Assembly (NCBI GenBank): GCA_030710605.1
Contig: CP092863.1
Location: 112,644,462 to 112,708,461, forward strand
Origin: Cordylochernes scorpioides
Lineage: Eukaryota; Arthropoda; Arachnida; Pseudoscorpiones; Chernetidae
DNA: 64,000 nt
Reading direction: 5' to 3'
Shown: positions 9,486 through 19,668 of the stretch, one piece after another
Layout of the letters: each line of letters starts with the position of its first letter
Position numbering within the stretch: position 1 is the stretch's first letter
Program-made: the position numbers and the translations under genes
The notes under the pieces: model-generated
The model's input: only the letters and a program-made list of their open reading frames with translations
The model's database searches: none
Told to the model about the DNA's origin: nothing

Positions 9486-9650
9486 TTCAAAATCACTTTA
9501 TTAGGTACCGCTCAACAAGAACAACCTAGTTTATGATATTTACAACAAGGAATGTGAAGGTTATTCACATATTAAACAAAATGTTAACGCGGGATTCAAT
9601 CCCAGTTCATGGCTGTGGGGAATCGAGGGTGTTACCCACTTCTTTATGGG
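9486..9650 (-). repeat. SINE-like element, family C copy 3
   Basis: A near-duplicate of 8970-9130, including the minus-strand B-box-like GGGATTGAATCCC and the GGTACCTAATAAAG tail. Confidence 0.5.
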
Positions 9651-9686
9651 GGATTCTTATATGTGAACAAATTTACCCAGAAATTA

Positions 9687-10016
9687 TTTGAAAAGGGAAA
9701 AATAGAATTCGGGTAAAAAGTTTCTTTTAATTTAGGTTTTGCAAGCTTTCGGGCAAATTTTCTGCTCTTCAACAAGTGAATACTTTAATGTACATTATCA
9801 AGAGATGATATTTCTACAAAAATAATTCAAAAAAATACTATTTCTTACATCTTTGAAAGCGGGTATCAGAATATAATAATAAAAATCATTATCATTTTGA
9901 TATTGTACATAAAATATTTGCCTGTTGAAGATCAGAACATTTGCTCGAAAGCTTGAAAAAACTAAATTTAAAGAAACTTTTTACCCGAAATCTATTTTTC
10001 CCTTTTCAAATTGTAT
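9687..10016. repeat. Inverted repeat abutting an assembly gap
   Basis: Left arm 9687-9810 and right arm 9890-10016 are imperfect inverted repeats of about 125 bp (shared phrase GAAAAGGGAAAAATAGA and its complement), with about 80 bp between. The right arm runs straight into the N gap, so the full element length is unknown. Confidence 0.7.
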
Positions 10017-10116
10017 NNNNNNNNNNNNNNNNNNNNNNNNNNNNNNNNNNNNNNNNNNNNNNNNNNNNNNNNNNNNNNNNNNNNNNNNNNNNNNNNNNNN
10101 NNNNNNNNNNNNNNNN
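10017..10116. other. Assembly gap (100 N)
   Basis: Exactly 100 unknown bases, the conventional size for a gap of unknown length. It separates the inverted repeat from the truncated 3-prime part of the BEL/Pao element. Confidence 0.99.
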
Positions 10117-10345
10117 TTCTTTTCTCTTTTATCAATACTAACGTATTGATGTCGACATTGGGAGAGATGGTCTTCCACTTAGTTCCATCATTAGCTAACA
10201 CGGCAGCTAGTGCCTTTAATTGATCTTGAGCCAGATAGAAACGCGAACGTAACTGTCGTGCAGCTCCTACAAAATTTGTTCCTTGATAACCATATAGCCG
10301 AGTGCAATGCCCTCCTCGCGCTACAAATCGCTTAAAAGCCGACAT
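10117..10345 (-). pseudogene. BEL/Pao integrase core, C-terminal part
   Basis: The frame contains FKRFVARGGHCTRLYGYQ followed by GTNFVGAARQLR, which corresponds to the region around the second catalytic Asp of BEL/Pao integrases. The usual S-D-N-G is G-Y-Q-G here, so the catalytic Asp is Tyr. The frame then continues to a KWKTISPN segment and enters the gap. Confidence 0.7.
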
Positions 10346-10911
10346 GATGGTGGGTGTAGAGGCAGTGTGACCAATTCAAGATGTACGGCTCGGGTCACAT
10401 AGCACACAAATAGACAGATGTAGCCCTTTTCCGTCTTTCGACCTCTACCCTTGGACAATCGAAGGTTCACAGGTCCAGCATAATCTACACCACTTATTGA
10501 GAAGGGTTTACCCGGTGTTAATCTCTCCTTGGGTAAATCGCTCATTAGCTGGCCTGGAGTGACGCGATTGTATCGACAACATGTCACGCACTCTCGAATG
10601 CATCTATTCACCTGATCTTTCGCTCTCAGCATCCAATACTTCTGTCTCAATGTGGACAGCATCAGGTGCACACTTCCGTGCAAAGTCCGCATATGAACCG
10701 CTTGAATAATCATCTGAGCTACCTTTCCTGATGAAGGCAATAGCGCAGGATGTTTTTGTTCATATGTCATAGCTGGAGCCCATTTCAATTTACCGCCGAC
10801 TCCAAGAATTCCTTGATCGTCGAGGAACGGTGCTAACCATAAATCTTCCTTGTGCGCCTTACGGATCCTAAAGTGGTCAAACCTCTTATTGCCTCCCTGA
10901 AATGCTGGCAC
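10321..10911 (-). pseudogene. BEL/Pao integrase, zinc-binding domain and start of core
   Basis: The 196-codon frame carries an H2C2 zinc-binding region (HMRTLHGSVH .. CIRECVTC) and the start of the catalytic core with the first Asp in GVDYAGPV and the AVHLELV strand. Integrase joins retrotransposon cDNA to host DNA. The frame is lost at both ends by single-base shifts (about 10890 and 10360) and the next catalytic Asp is mutated. Confidence 0.8.
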
Positions 10912-11321
10912 TGAATTGCCCGAAGTATTCTCCTATGAACATTTCTCAGTTCAGCTGTTGTTAAGTGCGACTGATATCGCTCCGCGCTGTAGCGGCAGTT
11001 ATGGCGAAAACGCAATATCCAGGCCACCTTTCGGATATATCTATTAAAGGTTGAGCTCATCTCTCCGATAGCCACCAAGAAAGGTGTTTCACTGAGGGCA
11101 TGAATACTCAGGAGCTCAGTTTGACTTTGGTGCTCAAACACAGGAGGCATTCTAGGCCATTCCATTGATTCCGCTGACAACCAGGTAGGTCCTGTCCACC
11201 AGATGGAAGACTGTTTCAGCTCGGACCCCAGAATTCCACGCGAGGCAATATCCGCTGGATTATCTCCTGTGGGAACACAGCGCCACTCCCTTATTTGTGG
11301 ACAACTCAATCTCCACCACAC
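10833..11321 (-). pseudogene. BEL/Pao RNase H C-terminus and integrase linker
   Basis: The 162-codon frame starts within PQIREWRCVPTGDNPADIAS, the conserved BEL/Pao motif after RNase H, and goes on to the WTGPTWLS box and a linker leading to integrase. It overlaps the neighbouring frames, so it is one pol split by frameshifts near 11300 and 10890. Confidence 0.75.
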
Positions 11322-11811
11322 GATTGCCGATGAAAGTGGGGAGATTTCTAGACATAGTTCTTAACCAACTCAAGACTATGATAGAATCGGACCAACAGGT
11401 AGCACTCTCCAGTTGGATATTCAATTCTTCCATTATATATTTCACTAGTCTGGTCAGCAGAAGAGCTGCGCACAATTCTAAGCGTGGAATTGACATCTTC
11501 CGCATGGGAGCCAACTTAGTCTTTGATGCAAACAGTCCTATACTGACTCCATCATCAGTGGGACTTCTTATGTAAACAGCTTCCGCATAGGCGTCTTCGG
11601 AGTCATCACCGAATCCATGCAATTTTACTCCCTGGGTATTCCTTCCGAGACCCAACCATCGGGGTATTCTCAAACCTCCTATGAAATTCAATTCCTTTCT
11701 AAACTTGGTCCATGTCTCAATCAATGATTCATCCATCGGATCATCCCAATGTAATCCCGCCATCCACAACCTTTGAACCATTATTTTTCCTGTTACAAGG
11801 ACAGGTGCCAA
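11260..11811 (-). pseudogene. BEL/Pao RT connection and RNase H
   Basis: The 183-codon frame begins with APVLVTGKIMVQRLW, includes IPRWLGL and the RNase H acidic motifs LHGFGDDSEDAYAE and CWSDSIIVLSWL. The usual FCDAS Asp position reads F-G-D-D-S, still acidic. Upstream continuity with the AKLEDP end of the previous frame shows a frameshift at about 11800. Confidence 0.8.
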
Positions 11812-12806
11812 CCATCTAAGGGATCTTCTAACTTGGCGATGAAGGAAAGCATTTCGCTCGTGGTAGTCGCCGATGTCTTTTCCAACGACTGAACTTCATA
11901 TAAGAAACAGTCTTCTCCTTGGATCCATCCCAAACCCAATGTCCTTATAACATTGGACTGTTCAAATGCAATCCTTTGTGCGCAATGCTCTCTCGCAATG
12001 CTGCCCAAAATCGTCGGATCAATTTCTTTAGAATCTGTAGTTTCCAGGGCTTTGAAGGTGATTGAGGCCGGAGAGGATTCGCCTCTTCCAATGTCTTCCT
12101 CTTCCAAGTCTATGCTGGATATTTCTTTCTTCATGCAAAGTATCTTGGAAGATATGGCTTTAGGGCTCTTTGTTTGAGCTCTTACCTCTACATCGCTTGA
12201 AGCCCCCACTCCAGAACTCTCCACATCAAGAGTCTCTGAAGGTTGAGAATCTTCAATTGCAGACCTTTCGTCAGAATCCTCTACTGCAATTTCTGGAACC
12301 TCTTGAGAACCTTGAGCTTTTCCTTTTGAAGAATCAGGATCTGATGCTAAGACATCGTCTTCAGGCCTAGCGGTATCGTCTGAAGGCCCAGAGGTATCGT
12401 CTGAAGGCCCAGAGGTATCGTCTGCAGGCTTAGAGCAATCATAGGATTCCGAAATCTTCTTTAGAGATCTCAAACCACTCAATATAATAGTCCTGTAATC
12501 TACCGGATTCGCAATCCTTTCCAGTTTAGCACTTTTACCAGACTTTTCTGGAGACTTGTCTCCTAAATTAAGACCTTTCGCCGGAGTAGGCACTTGCCCC
12601 TTTGGAGAACTGGCCGGAGTATATAACAGTGGAGTTACCACAGCTCCAGAAACAGTTTCCTTCGATACAAGTTGCATTTTATTGTTTGGAAGATATTTGC
12701 CAATTGAACCTTTTTCTATTGGTTCTCTCTTCACATAGGTGATCTGGATGGTACAACCCTGTCTAGAAAGCGTCTCACTTTCTCCAACCTTTGCATCATT
12801 GCACCA
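11793..12806 (-). pseudogene. Acidic repeat region fused to BEL/Pao RT-connection
   Basis: This is the continuation, after a single in-frame TGA (12807-12809), of the 12807-14318 ORF. It contains a disordered Ser/Asp/Glu/Pro-rich tract of about 200 residues, with a near-perfect 7-residue repeat DDTSGPS (21-bp units at about 12365-12430). It ends in FEQSNVIRTLGLGW and SFIAKLEDP, which align with the segment after the RT catalytic core in BEL2 (29825-30403). The YxDD half of RT is missing and is replaced by the low-complexity tract. Confidence 0.65.
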
Positions 12807-14318
12807 TCAGTTGTCCATCTTTTTCTTCCAAAGAAATCTAAGGTAGTCCCAATCACTTTCCTTAATGGCGATCATCCGAAAATATCTTCCCACGTCCACC
12901 AAAACTCCGAACCTATTCTCCCGAAGTTTTATCCCTATCTCAGGGATTCCTCTCAATAGACTGGGTCTCCTCCTCAAATATCGTTTCAACGAGAGTCCGT
13001 TGCGTCCTCGACAGGAAGCGTCGTCAAACACTGGCCGTATAGGCGTCGCTCTGGACCCACACTCAAATACAGGGGGATCGGGCAAATAGTATCCCTTTAC
13101 TTTAAATTCAGCATCTCCGGTCTGTCCTGCTTCCACCATTTTACTCGATGCTGGAACTCTGACAACTCTTTCTTCAATATCATCAATGGACTCAGCCTCA
13201 CCATCTGAAATCTCCACTTGATTAGCGCCTTCAGCTACCGCTTCAGAATTGCTCACCGATTCATAACCTTTAATTGCAGTCTTAGAATCCCTTACTCCAT
13301 TGTCCTTGGTTTCAGCTTCTGAGTGTTTCCCATTCTCTAAATCTGCGTCTTGCCTTTTCGCCACCTTTGAATCGGTACCTTGTTCTGCATCTAGCTTTTC
13401 TGCCACCTTTGAATCAGTGCCTTGTTCTGCATCTAGCTTTTCTGCCATCTTTGAATCAGTACCTTGTTCTGCATATAGCTTTTCTGCCATCTTTGAATCA
13501 GTACATTGTTCTGCATATAGCAGCTTCACTTCTTCAGTGTTCTTTGAATCCATTCCTTGTTCCACATCCAGCCCTTTCTCTTCATCTGCTTCAACGGATT
13601 CTTTATTAACTTCAGCCCTATGACTTTCGTCAACTTCTACAACAGACTTCTTCTTGACTTGAGCCATTTTACTTTCTTCAGCAAAACACCTTTTCTCAAC
13701 TTGAGCCCTTTTACTTTCTTCATCAAAACACCTTTTCTCAACTTGAGCCTTTTCACTTTCTTCAACGGCAATCTGCGTGGATGTCTCTTCTACCATTTGC
13801 ACGGATGATACCACAATCCCAGCATCTTCCTTAATAGAAGCTGGATCAACTTCTTTCATCAAGGTAACTCCTACAAACCTTGGCTTCTCACTCATCCTGA
13901 ATTCCAAACTGCTTCCCTCGCAGATCCTCATATCCAATTTGGGCAGTCGGCAAACCCTTGTTCCAGGCAGCGAGCCCTTTTTCGAACTAGCACCATGGAG
14001 GGCTTCCGTATTTTTCTTCAGAGAGCTGAGGAAGTGATTTGTCATAATTTTAAGATCTATCCACTTCTCATAATACTGGCTCACTGTGTCCTTCTCCTCC
14101 TCTAGTTCCTTGTAATCAATTTCCTTGTCTTCTAGCATCAACTTCCAGATCAACCTATCTTCTTCCCGAAGATCTGCTATTTTATTTTCGATGAGTGTAT
14201 AGCTCGTTCTTATTACATTTTCAGAAGGAGTTTCTTCATCGAACTCCGCTTGTGCCTTTTTGATCCACTTGGAAATAGTCGTTCTTTTAACGGCTCTACT
14301 TCTTAATGCGCGCTTCAT
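12807..14318 (-). pseudogene. Chimeric ORF: BEL Gag N-terminus, acidic repeats, RT N-half
   Basis: 503 codons from ATG at 14318. Residues 1-110 match the BEL2 Gag N-terminus (EEDRLIWKLMLED; GTRVCRLPKLDMRI). Residues about 150-390 are acidic and low-complexity, with a reiterated AEQGTDSKMAEKLD-type unit and an ESKRAQVEKRCF unit. The last 100 residues carry TPIRPVFDDAS and RENRFGVLVDVGRYF, the first part of a BEL-type RT including the position of the first catalytic Asp. The domain jump from Gag to RT without protease is abnormal. A decayed or captured retro-protein, or a domesticated derivative, are both possible. Confidence 0.6.
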
Positions 14319-14649
14319 TTTCTAGACCTGCTTTTGTTCTTAACTTGACGTAACTTTACGCACTATACCTCGGCCTTATCCTTTTAATCCAATTTTTCAA
14401 AACTTTCTTAAAACCTTATTTACATAACTTCTTCTTTTGTTATGATCTTGCCTAAATTTGCATAGGCCTTCTTTTCTTGATTATCTTAGTATTGACAAAT
14501 TGGATTTACGATTTTTAACTTTTAAACTTTAATCAAGAGTGAATTCTTCTTAATCTTTATAACTTGAATCCGGTAACTTAAATCCGGTAACTTATAACCG
14601 GTAACTTAAATCTTGTAGCTTGAATCCGGCAACTTGAATCTGTAACCTG
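14319..14649 (-). other. BEL1 5-prime untranslated leader
   Basis: The AT-rich leader between PBS and ORF contains short tandem variants of AACTTGAATCCGGT-like phrases near 14560-14640. No ORF. Confidence 0.5.
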
Positions 14650-14672
14650 GATCCGGCTCGAAGGGACCAAAA
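14650..14672 (-). promoter_or_regulatory. BEL1 primer binding site
   Basis: Immediately inside the LTR, the minus strand reads TTTTGGTCCC then TCGAGCCGGAT. BEL2 has TTGGTCC..TCGAGCCGGAT at the same place (26877 on), so the two elements use the same kind of tRNA primer. The tRNA identity was not assigned. Confidence 0.65.
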
Positions 14673-15259
14673 TGTTAGCCAATCTTCTTTCTGGCTGGTT
14701 CTCTTATGTTGCTCACTCTTCTGCCTAGAGGTATAGTCAGAGCCGAGGTCTTGTCCTAAAATGAAGCGGCTTTCCGAGCTCTAAACTACTGTGAAATGAC
14801 GAGTCTCACAAAGCTCCTTAACACAACTTCATAATTTATTTTCAAACACACTATATATACAATCAAACATACACACGTGACCAGGCACTCTTGGTCAAAT
14901 ATAATAAAACCATTTACGCCGAGTAATAATAATAAAATACTCTCCAACACAACCTATCAAACAAGATACTGAAGGAGGACTTGAACCAACCCGATCTAGA
15001 AGATATGTACCAAACTTCCGTTAAGAAATTATACCTTCAAATGCAAAATTCAAATATAATCCAACCATACAAGATATTCTACAAAATAAAGGAGATATCA
15101 ACCCCGATTCCGACGACCCGGCCCTGACACTTAGTTAAGAGCTCATCACCCAACAGCTGCCCTCCTACAAGGTCCGGGGGGGACCACTTCTACTCCACCA
15201 ACTCGCCATGTGTAAATAGACAGGACAAGATGACTCGCGAGCTGTGCTCGAATGTAACA
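14673..15259 (-). repeat. BEL1 5-prime LTR
   Basis: 587 bp with TGTTA / TAACA ends. In minus orientation a TATA box (TATATATAG, about 14870) precedes an AATAAA signal (about 14840), the expected U3-R order. Only one LTR is present, so its age cannot be estimated and no TSD can be paired. Confidence 0.7.
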
Positions 15260-15584
15260 CCTGTAAATTGAGACGAAATAAATCAAATCACTTGTAAAAT
15301 TAATTGACACATTTTCCAATATATAAGTTTAATTAATGAATTATTTTAAATTAAACTTTTGGAATACTTGTCTTTTATACCGTGACAATATTTATGTTTT
15401 TTTTTATTGTAAAACAATACAACATTCAGGACTACACCCTAGATTTCTTGAATTTGTCAAACAGGCAGATTCCTAGTCTCAGAATTAGAAAGGGAAATAC
15501 CTCTGCTATAATCAAAACTGACCCAAATTAAGTTCCTTATTTTGTAAATAGATAAATTGAAATAACCAAAAAGTTCTTCAATAC

Positions 15585-15975
15585 AGACGATTTTTCGATA
15601 ATAGCAATCATGAAGATTGTACTTAAGAAAGAAGCACTTTTAGATAATTGCAATCATGAATATTGTACTTAAGACAAGAACTTTTCGATAATAGCAAACA
15701 TGAAGATTGTATTTAAGACAAGAACTTTTTGATAATAGCAATCATAAAGATTGTACTTAAGACAAGAAATTTTTGATAATAGCAATCATGAAGATTGTAC
15801 TTAAGACAGAATAACTTTTTTTGATAATAGTAATCATAATGATTGTACTTAAGACAATAAATTTTGATAATAGCAATCATGAATATTGTACTTAAGGCAG
15901 AAGAACTTTTTGATAATAGAAATCATGAAGATTGTACTTAAGAAAGAAGAATCTTCAGATAATGTCAATCATGAA
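15585..15975. repeat. About 45-bp tandem repeat array, copy 1
   Basis: Units consist of GATAATAGCAATCATGAAGA followed by TTGTACTTAAGACAGAA and a short T-rich link, about 8 to 9 copies with length variation. The homologous array is at 38728-39115. Confidence 0.85.
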
Positions 15976-16239
15976 TCTCCGTCTCCAGACAGACGATCTT
16001 GAGGGAAAATGGCGTCAAGATAGTTCATATTGCAAGACAAAAACCTTCTACTTGGAGCATCAAACAATTTGATTATTTCTTTGAAATATAAACCGAGCAA
16101 GGATATTAAATAAAAATCATTCACTATTTAGGCATTCAATGAACATAAAGTTTATGAAATCGGTCTAATTTAGGCATTTATGGAGATTTTACAAAGTGAG
16201 GAATTTACAACAATAAGAAAACAAATCATACCAATATGG

Positions 16240-17035
16240 GAAACTGCTGGGAGAGGGTTCACCGTGATCGCAAGCTCATTTCACAGGCCCAGCCGCGGCG
16301 CCATGATAAACATCCAATCAAAGAACGGGTCATCGCGGTAAAGAGGTGCCCCGGGTTGATGATTATCCCCGGGGCCTGGTGGAGGGGAGCGACGTAGCTC
16401 CCCGAGGCCCCAGTCTGGCCGAGGAGCTCAACTGACGGAGTCGGCGGAGGCAGCCAAACCATCACCATCCAGGCCTGGAGACGGAAGGAGGAAGACGCCT
16501 GCTCCATTCCCGGGGAGTGGCTACCATCCCGTCCACCGTCCCCTCGACTCCCTGGGGTGGAGCAAAGCAACGGCGGACAAGACGGTGGGGAGGCAAATCA
16601 CCATCAGCTCTCTAACACCATCAAGAGGCCCAGGAGGAAGAACCAGTGGACAGACCGCCAGCGACGGGTCCCGGGCGGCTGCGGGGTAAGCAAACTTAAT
16701 CTTGTCTTTGACTCTTGACTTTCTAGATTTCCTTATATAACATGGTCCTGATGTGTCACGGTGTTTGCCTGCAGGAGCAACCCCCGGCGGACATCAGCCG
16801 GACGCCGTGGGCAAGTCTACGGTGCGGCGTTTCCCGCGGCCGTCCCGCCCGTCGCGAGTCCCCCTTCCTCCTCGGGCACCCCGCCGCCTGTCCCCGTTGT
16901 GATCCGCCTCCGTCTCCCGCCCCGTCGACCTCCGGAGCCCCGGTCAGACCCACCGACCTCGATGGCCCCCCGCGCCGCGAGCTGGAGCCAATGTTGTGTC
17001 CCTCTCCCTAAAACTTACCCCCCCTTCCCTCCCCC
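16240..17035 (+). other. GC-rich block with intron-like segment, copy 1
   Basis: About 800 bp of strikingly higher GC than its surroundings, open in several frames on both strands but with no recognised domain. A candidate intron (GT at 16686, AG ending 16774) with a CTGCAG acceptor interrupts it, and the homologous block at 39380-40160 conserves both splice-like sites. It begins with GAAACTGCTGGGAG and GGGTTCACC, a box shared with family G. It could be the 5-prime region of a retroelement or a non-coding transcript; no function is assigned. Confidence 0.4.
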
Positions 17036-17209
17036 CTACTAAAAAAAAATAAAAAACAAAAAAAAAGTAAATCCATTTTTAAAAAATCAAAATTCAAAAA
17101 GAAATAAATTGGCGTTTTAATATTTCATTTATTTCCTCAGACATTCTTTTTATATATTTCTATTAGAAATAATATTGCAAAAAAAAAGTCATTTGTTAGG
17201 CTTTGTACA

Positions 17210-17450
17210 CGAGGTGAACTTTGTGCCTGATATACAAGTACAAGCTTGTGTCCTCATCTAGGCCGTGGTTGACTTTGTACCTGAGATACAAGTACAAGCT
17301 TGTGTCGTACAAGCTTTGTACCTTTTGATACATGTACAAGCTTCTGTTCTCACCTAGGCCGTGGTTGACTTTGTACCTTTTGATACAAGTACAAGCTTGT
17401 GTCCCACCTAGGCCGTGGTTGACTTTGTACCTGAGATACAAGTACAAGCT
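17210..17450. repeat. 54-bp tandem repeat array, copy 1
   Basis: Units carry GATACAAGTACAAGCTTGTG and GGCCGTGGTTGACTTTGTAC. One unit here is rearranged. The regular version is at 40374-40564. Confidence 0.8.
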
Positions 17451-18570
17451 TCATTGACATGACCACCGTCCCATTTTCTCTCCGACCCAAACGAGAAACC
17501 TTCCGAGGACTCCAGTGGCCCAATTTGGATCATCCTACCGAATTGTTTGTCACGACCCAAGTCTCCATTCCTCAAACGTACTCTACCTTATCAGACATTC
17601 ATTACTTTTCATCCCTGAGCACTTTTTAACACCCCTTTGGTTTCTTATGGAGAGTACGGTACGGAAGAGGATGCTCAGCCCATCACCAATCCACCAAAAC
17701 TCCAGCACAGGAGATCCTCTTACACACAAACACTCTCACAAACAGATACTCAGTCGTAACCACATCACACAGGTTCGTATCCTGCCAAAATCATTCAAAT
17801 AATATTCCTTTTCATAGTGTCGCATTATCCTTCCACAGTACCAAAACATTATCCTGCTATAACATGCAAAACTATCGTATGTTTGGTTATATTGAATTTC
17901 CCAAAAATTCAATGTAACAGATTTATTGTTGTTTCATCTATAATTGAATATATTTGTTAGTATAATACCACACAAATATTTCAATTTTTGTATCATAGTG
18001 TCAGTATTCAATTTGTAAAATTGCCTCCCAGCCTCAACTAAATAATATTAAATTTATTTATCCCACACAGATTCCATCCGTCATAATTTGCATAATATCC
18101 AATATGTATAATTTTTTTCCACTAAAATAATTATGTTAAAATGTAAATATCCAAATTCATCCATTTATAAAAACTGTTCAAAAATAAACGTGGCAGACAT
18201 CGCGTGCGAATGCTACGGCACGACGCTGCTCACTTGGCTGGAACTAATTCTTGGGGATTGTAAGTATAACGGTTGTACCCTTCCATTCGAACACGACATA
18301 TATATATATATATCGTTTTGAAAATAGAGCAATCCATATTTAATTCATTAGATAATGAATTTAATAAATTATTAATTTTTATTCTTTGAAGTATTTATAA
18401 GGGCTGTAAAATTATATTTTTAAAATATATATATATTAAAAATAAAAATGGCATATCCTGACTAAGAGAACATGTGCTTTTTAGAAGGCAGAGCGCCATT
18501 TGGTGGAACAGAAATCAACTAAACATTAATTTAGACTGTTCCCTGATATTTACCAAACCAATTTCTGGAT
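17451..18570. other. Unassigned region, no gene supported
   Basis: About 1.1 kb, mostly AT-rich. A 62-codon ORF at 18133-18321 has a locally higher GC core and a GTAAGT donor-like site near 18260, but there is no homology I recognise and no second exon. About 18295-18440 contains (TA)n tracts. Confidence 0.3.
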
Positions 18571-18574
18571 AAAT

Positions 18575-18636
18575 CAAGGAAAGCCATCCACGAACGCGTT
18601 TCCCGCTGTTGGCGCTCGTCGCCTGTGCTACTGGTC
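18575..18636 (-). ncRNA. Degenerate hammerhead, relative of the 7834-7887 site
   Basis: The minus strand keeps the layout CCAACAG loop, GAAACGCGTT and CGTGG of the 7834-7887 ribozyme with identical spacing, but the first core box reads GCGACGA instead of CUGAUGA and stem II has a G-G clash. C3 and U4 are essential, so this copy should be inactive. Confidence 0.5.
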
Positions 18637-18639
18637 AGG

Positions 18640-18887
18640 ATATGCCATTTTTATTTTTAATATCAACACCTGACCTTCATATTTTTTATTTTTTTCGATT
18701 GTTTTTTCATATATATACATGCTGACATGTGGACACAACTTAAGGGAGTTTCATATTTTGATATCGCCGGTCATTTTTTTTAAGAAGACGGAAAGTGTTC
18801 TCATTGGTTATCTCGTATGTCATATCGTCTCGTATCTCAATAAAGGTGTTACTGTAATATCTTTCAGAGTTATTGTCTTAAAATCCC
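18640..18887. other. Unassigned spacer
   Basis: AT-rich sequence between the degenerate hammerhead and the 76-bp repeats; no gene or repeat recognised. Confidence 0.25.
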
Positions 18888-19095
18888 GATATACATTTAA
18901 AAGGTACAACTTCCTTAAGTTTTGTCCATGAGTGAATCTTGCAGAGTTATTGTCTGAATCCTGATTTACATGCTAAAATGTACAACTTCCTTAAGTTTTG
19001 TCCATGAGTGTATCTTTCAGAGTTATTGTCTGAATCCCGATATACATGCTGAAAGGTATAACTTCCTTATGTTCTGTCTCCCCATGAGTGTACTT
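18888..19095 (-). repeat. 76-bp tandem repeat, inverted copies
   Basis: About 2.7 units of the 4185-4562 repeat in the opposite orientation (AACTTCCTTAAGTTTTGTCC near 18910, 18986 and, diverged, 19060). Confidence 0.8.
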
Positions 19096-19374
19096 AATTT
19101 TTAGTATTGTATTAATGATGCGCACAGAATTAAAAGATATCGAGAAACAAAAATAAATCAATTTTATAAAATACGGAATGTGTGTGTGTGAGTAAAACAA
19201 CATTTTTATTTTATACAAACTATAAAAACTTATATAGACATAAATTCTAATTTAAAAATAAATAAATTGTGAAAATTCTCATTTAGGCGAACTTTATGGA
19301 CAACACTAGAAGAATGACCCGGCTTCGCCCGAGAAATCCCCCGAGTGAAGTATCCCTCATACTGAAAGTATAAC

Positions 19375-19596
19375 TATTGGAAAGTAACGTCGCACCCATA
19401 GCAACAACGGCCACTTCCCCCAGACATCACGTGACCTGGCGCCGACTGCCGGCGTTCCTGTATATAGGTTTCAGTTTTGCTTGTTGACTCACTGGGCTTA
19501 CCTTCTTCTTTTAACTCTCTATGTTTGTCATCTTAATATAATCTTTTTGATAATTAAACATACTTTCTGAGATCCAACCTCTGTTTTATTCTTACA
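19375..19596 (+). repeat. copia 5-prime LTR
   Basis: 222 bp, starting TATTGGAAAG rather than TG and ending TTACA. It contains a TATATAGG promoter element near 19460. The same TA start is in both LTRs, so it was inherited rather than mutated here. Confidence 0.9.
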
Positions 19597-19612
19597 TGGT
19601 AGCAGAGCGTGG
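19597..19612 (+). promoter_or_regulatory. copia primer binding site
   Basis: TGGTAGCAGAGCGTGG directly after the LTR matches the 3-prime end of initiator tRNA-Met, the usual primer for copia-type elements. Confidence 0.85.
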
Positions 19613-19668
19613 TTGGTATCAAATATATTTTTTGTTTATCTAAGCTGAAATTCGTTTGCTTGCTCAAG

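Larger units (their letters stand above)
10117..15259 (-). mobile_element. BEL/Pao LTR retrotransposon 1, 3-prime truncated
   Basis: In minus orientation the order is LTR (15259-14673), PBS, a gag-like N-terminus fused to acidic repeats and an RT fragment, then RT connection, RNase H and integrase, ending at the assembly gap. Integrase and RNase H motifs are of BEL/Pao type. The pol frame changes at about 11800, 11300, 10890 and 10360, and the second RT half containing the YxDD box is absent, so it cannot be autonomous. Only one LTR is in the window. Confidence 0.8.
15287..17450. repeat. 2.16-kb duplicated mosaic, copy 1
   Basis: Matches 38427-40564 in the same order and orientation: AT-rich start, 45-bp tandem array, AT-rich spacer, GC-rich block, AT-rich tail, 54-bp array. 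Differences are scattered substitutions and small indels. This is either a retroelement family member or a segmental duplication. Confidence 0.85.

Noticed and set aside
9925-10223. ORFs spanning the N gap
   Set aside because: Translation through unknown bases is meaningless.
17515-17802. 95-codon ORF as a host gene
   Set aside because: Composition is not distinct from surroundings, there is no homologue I recognise, and there are no splice or promoter cues.
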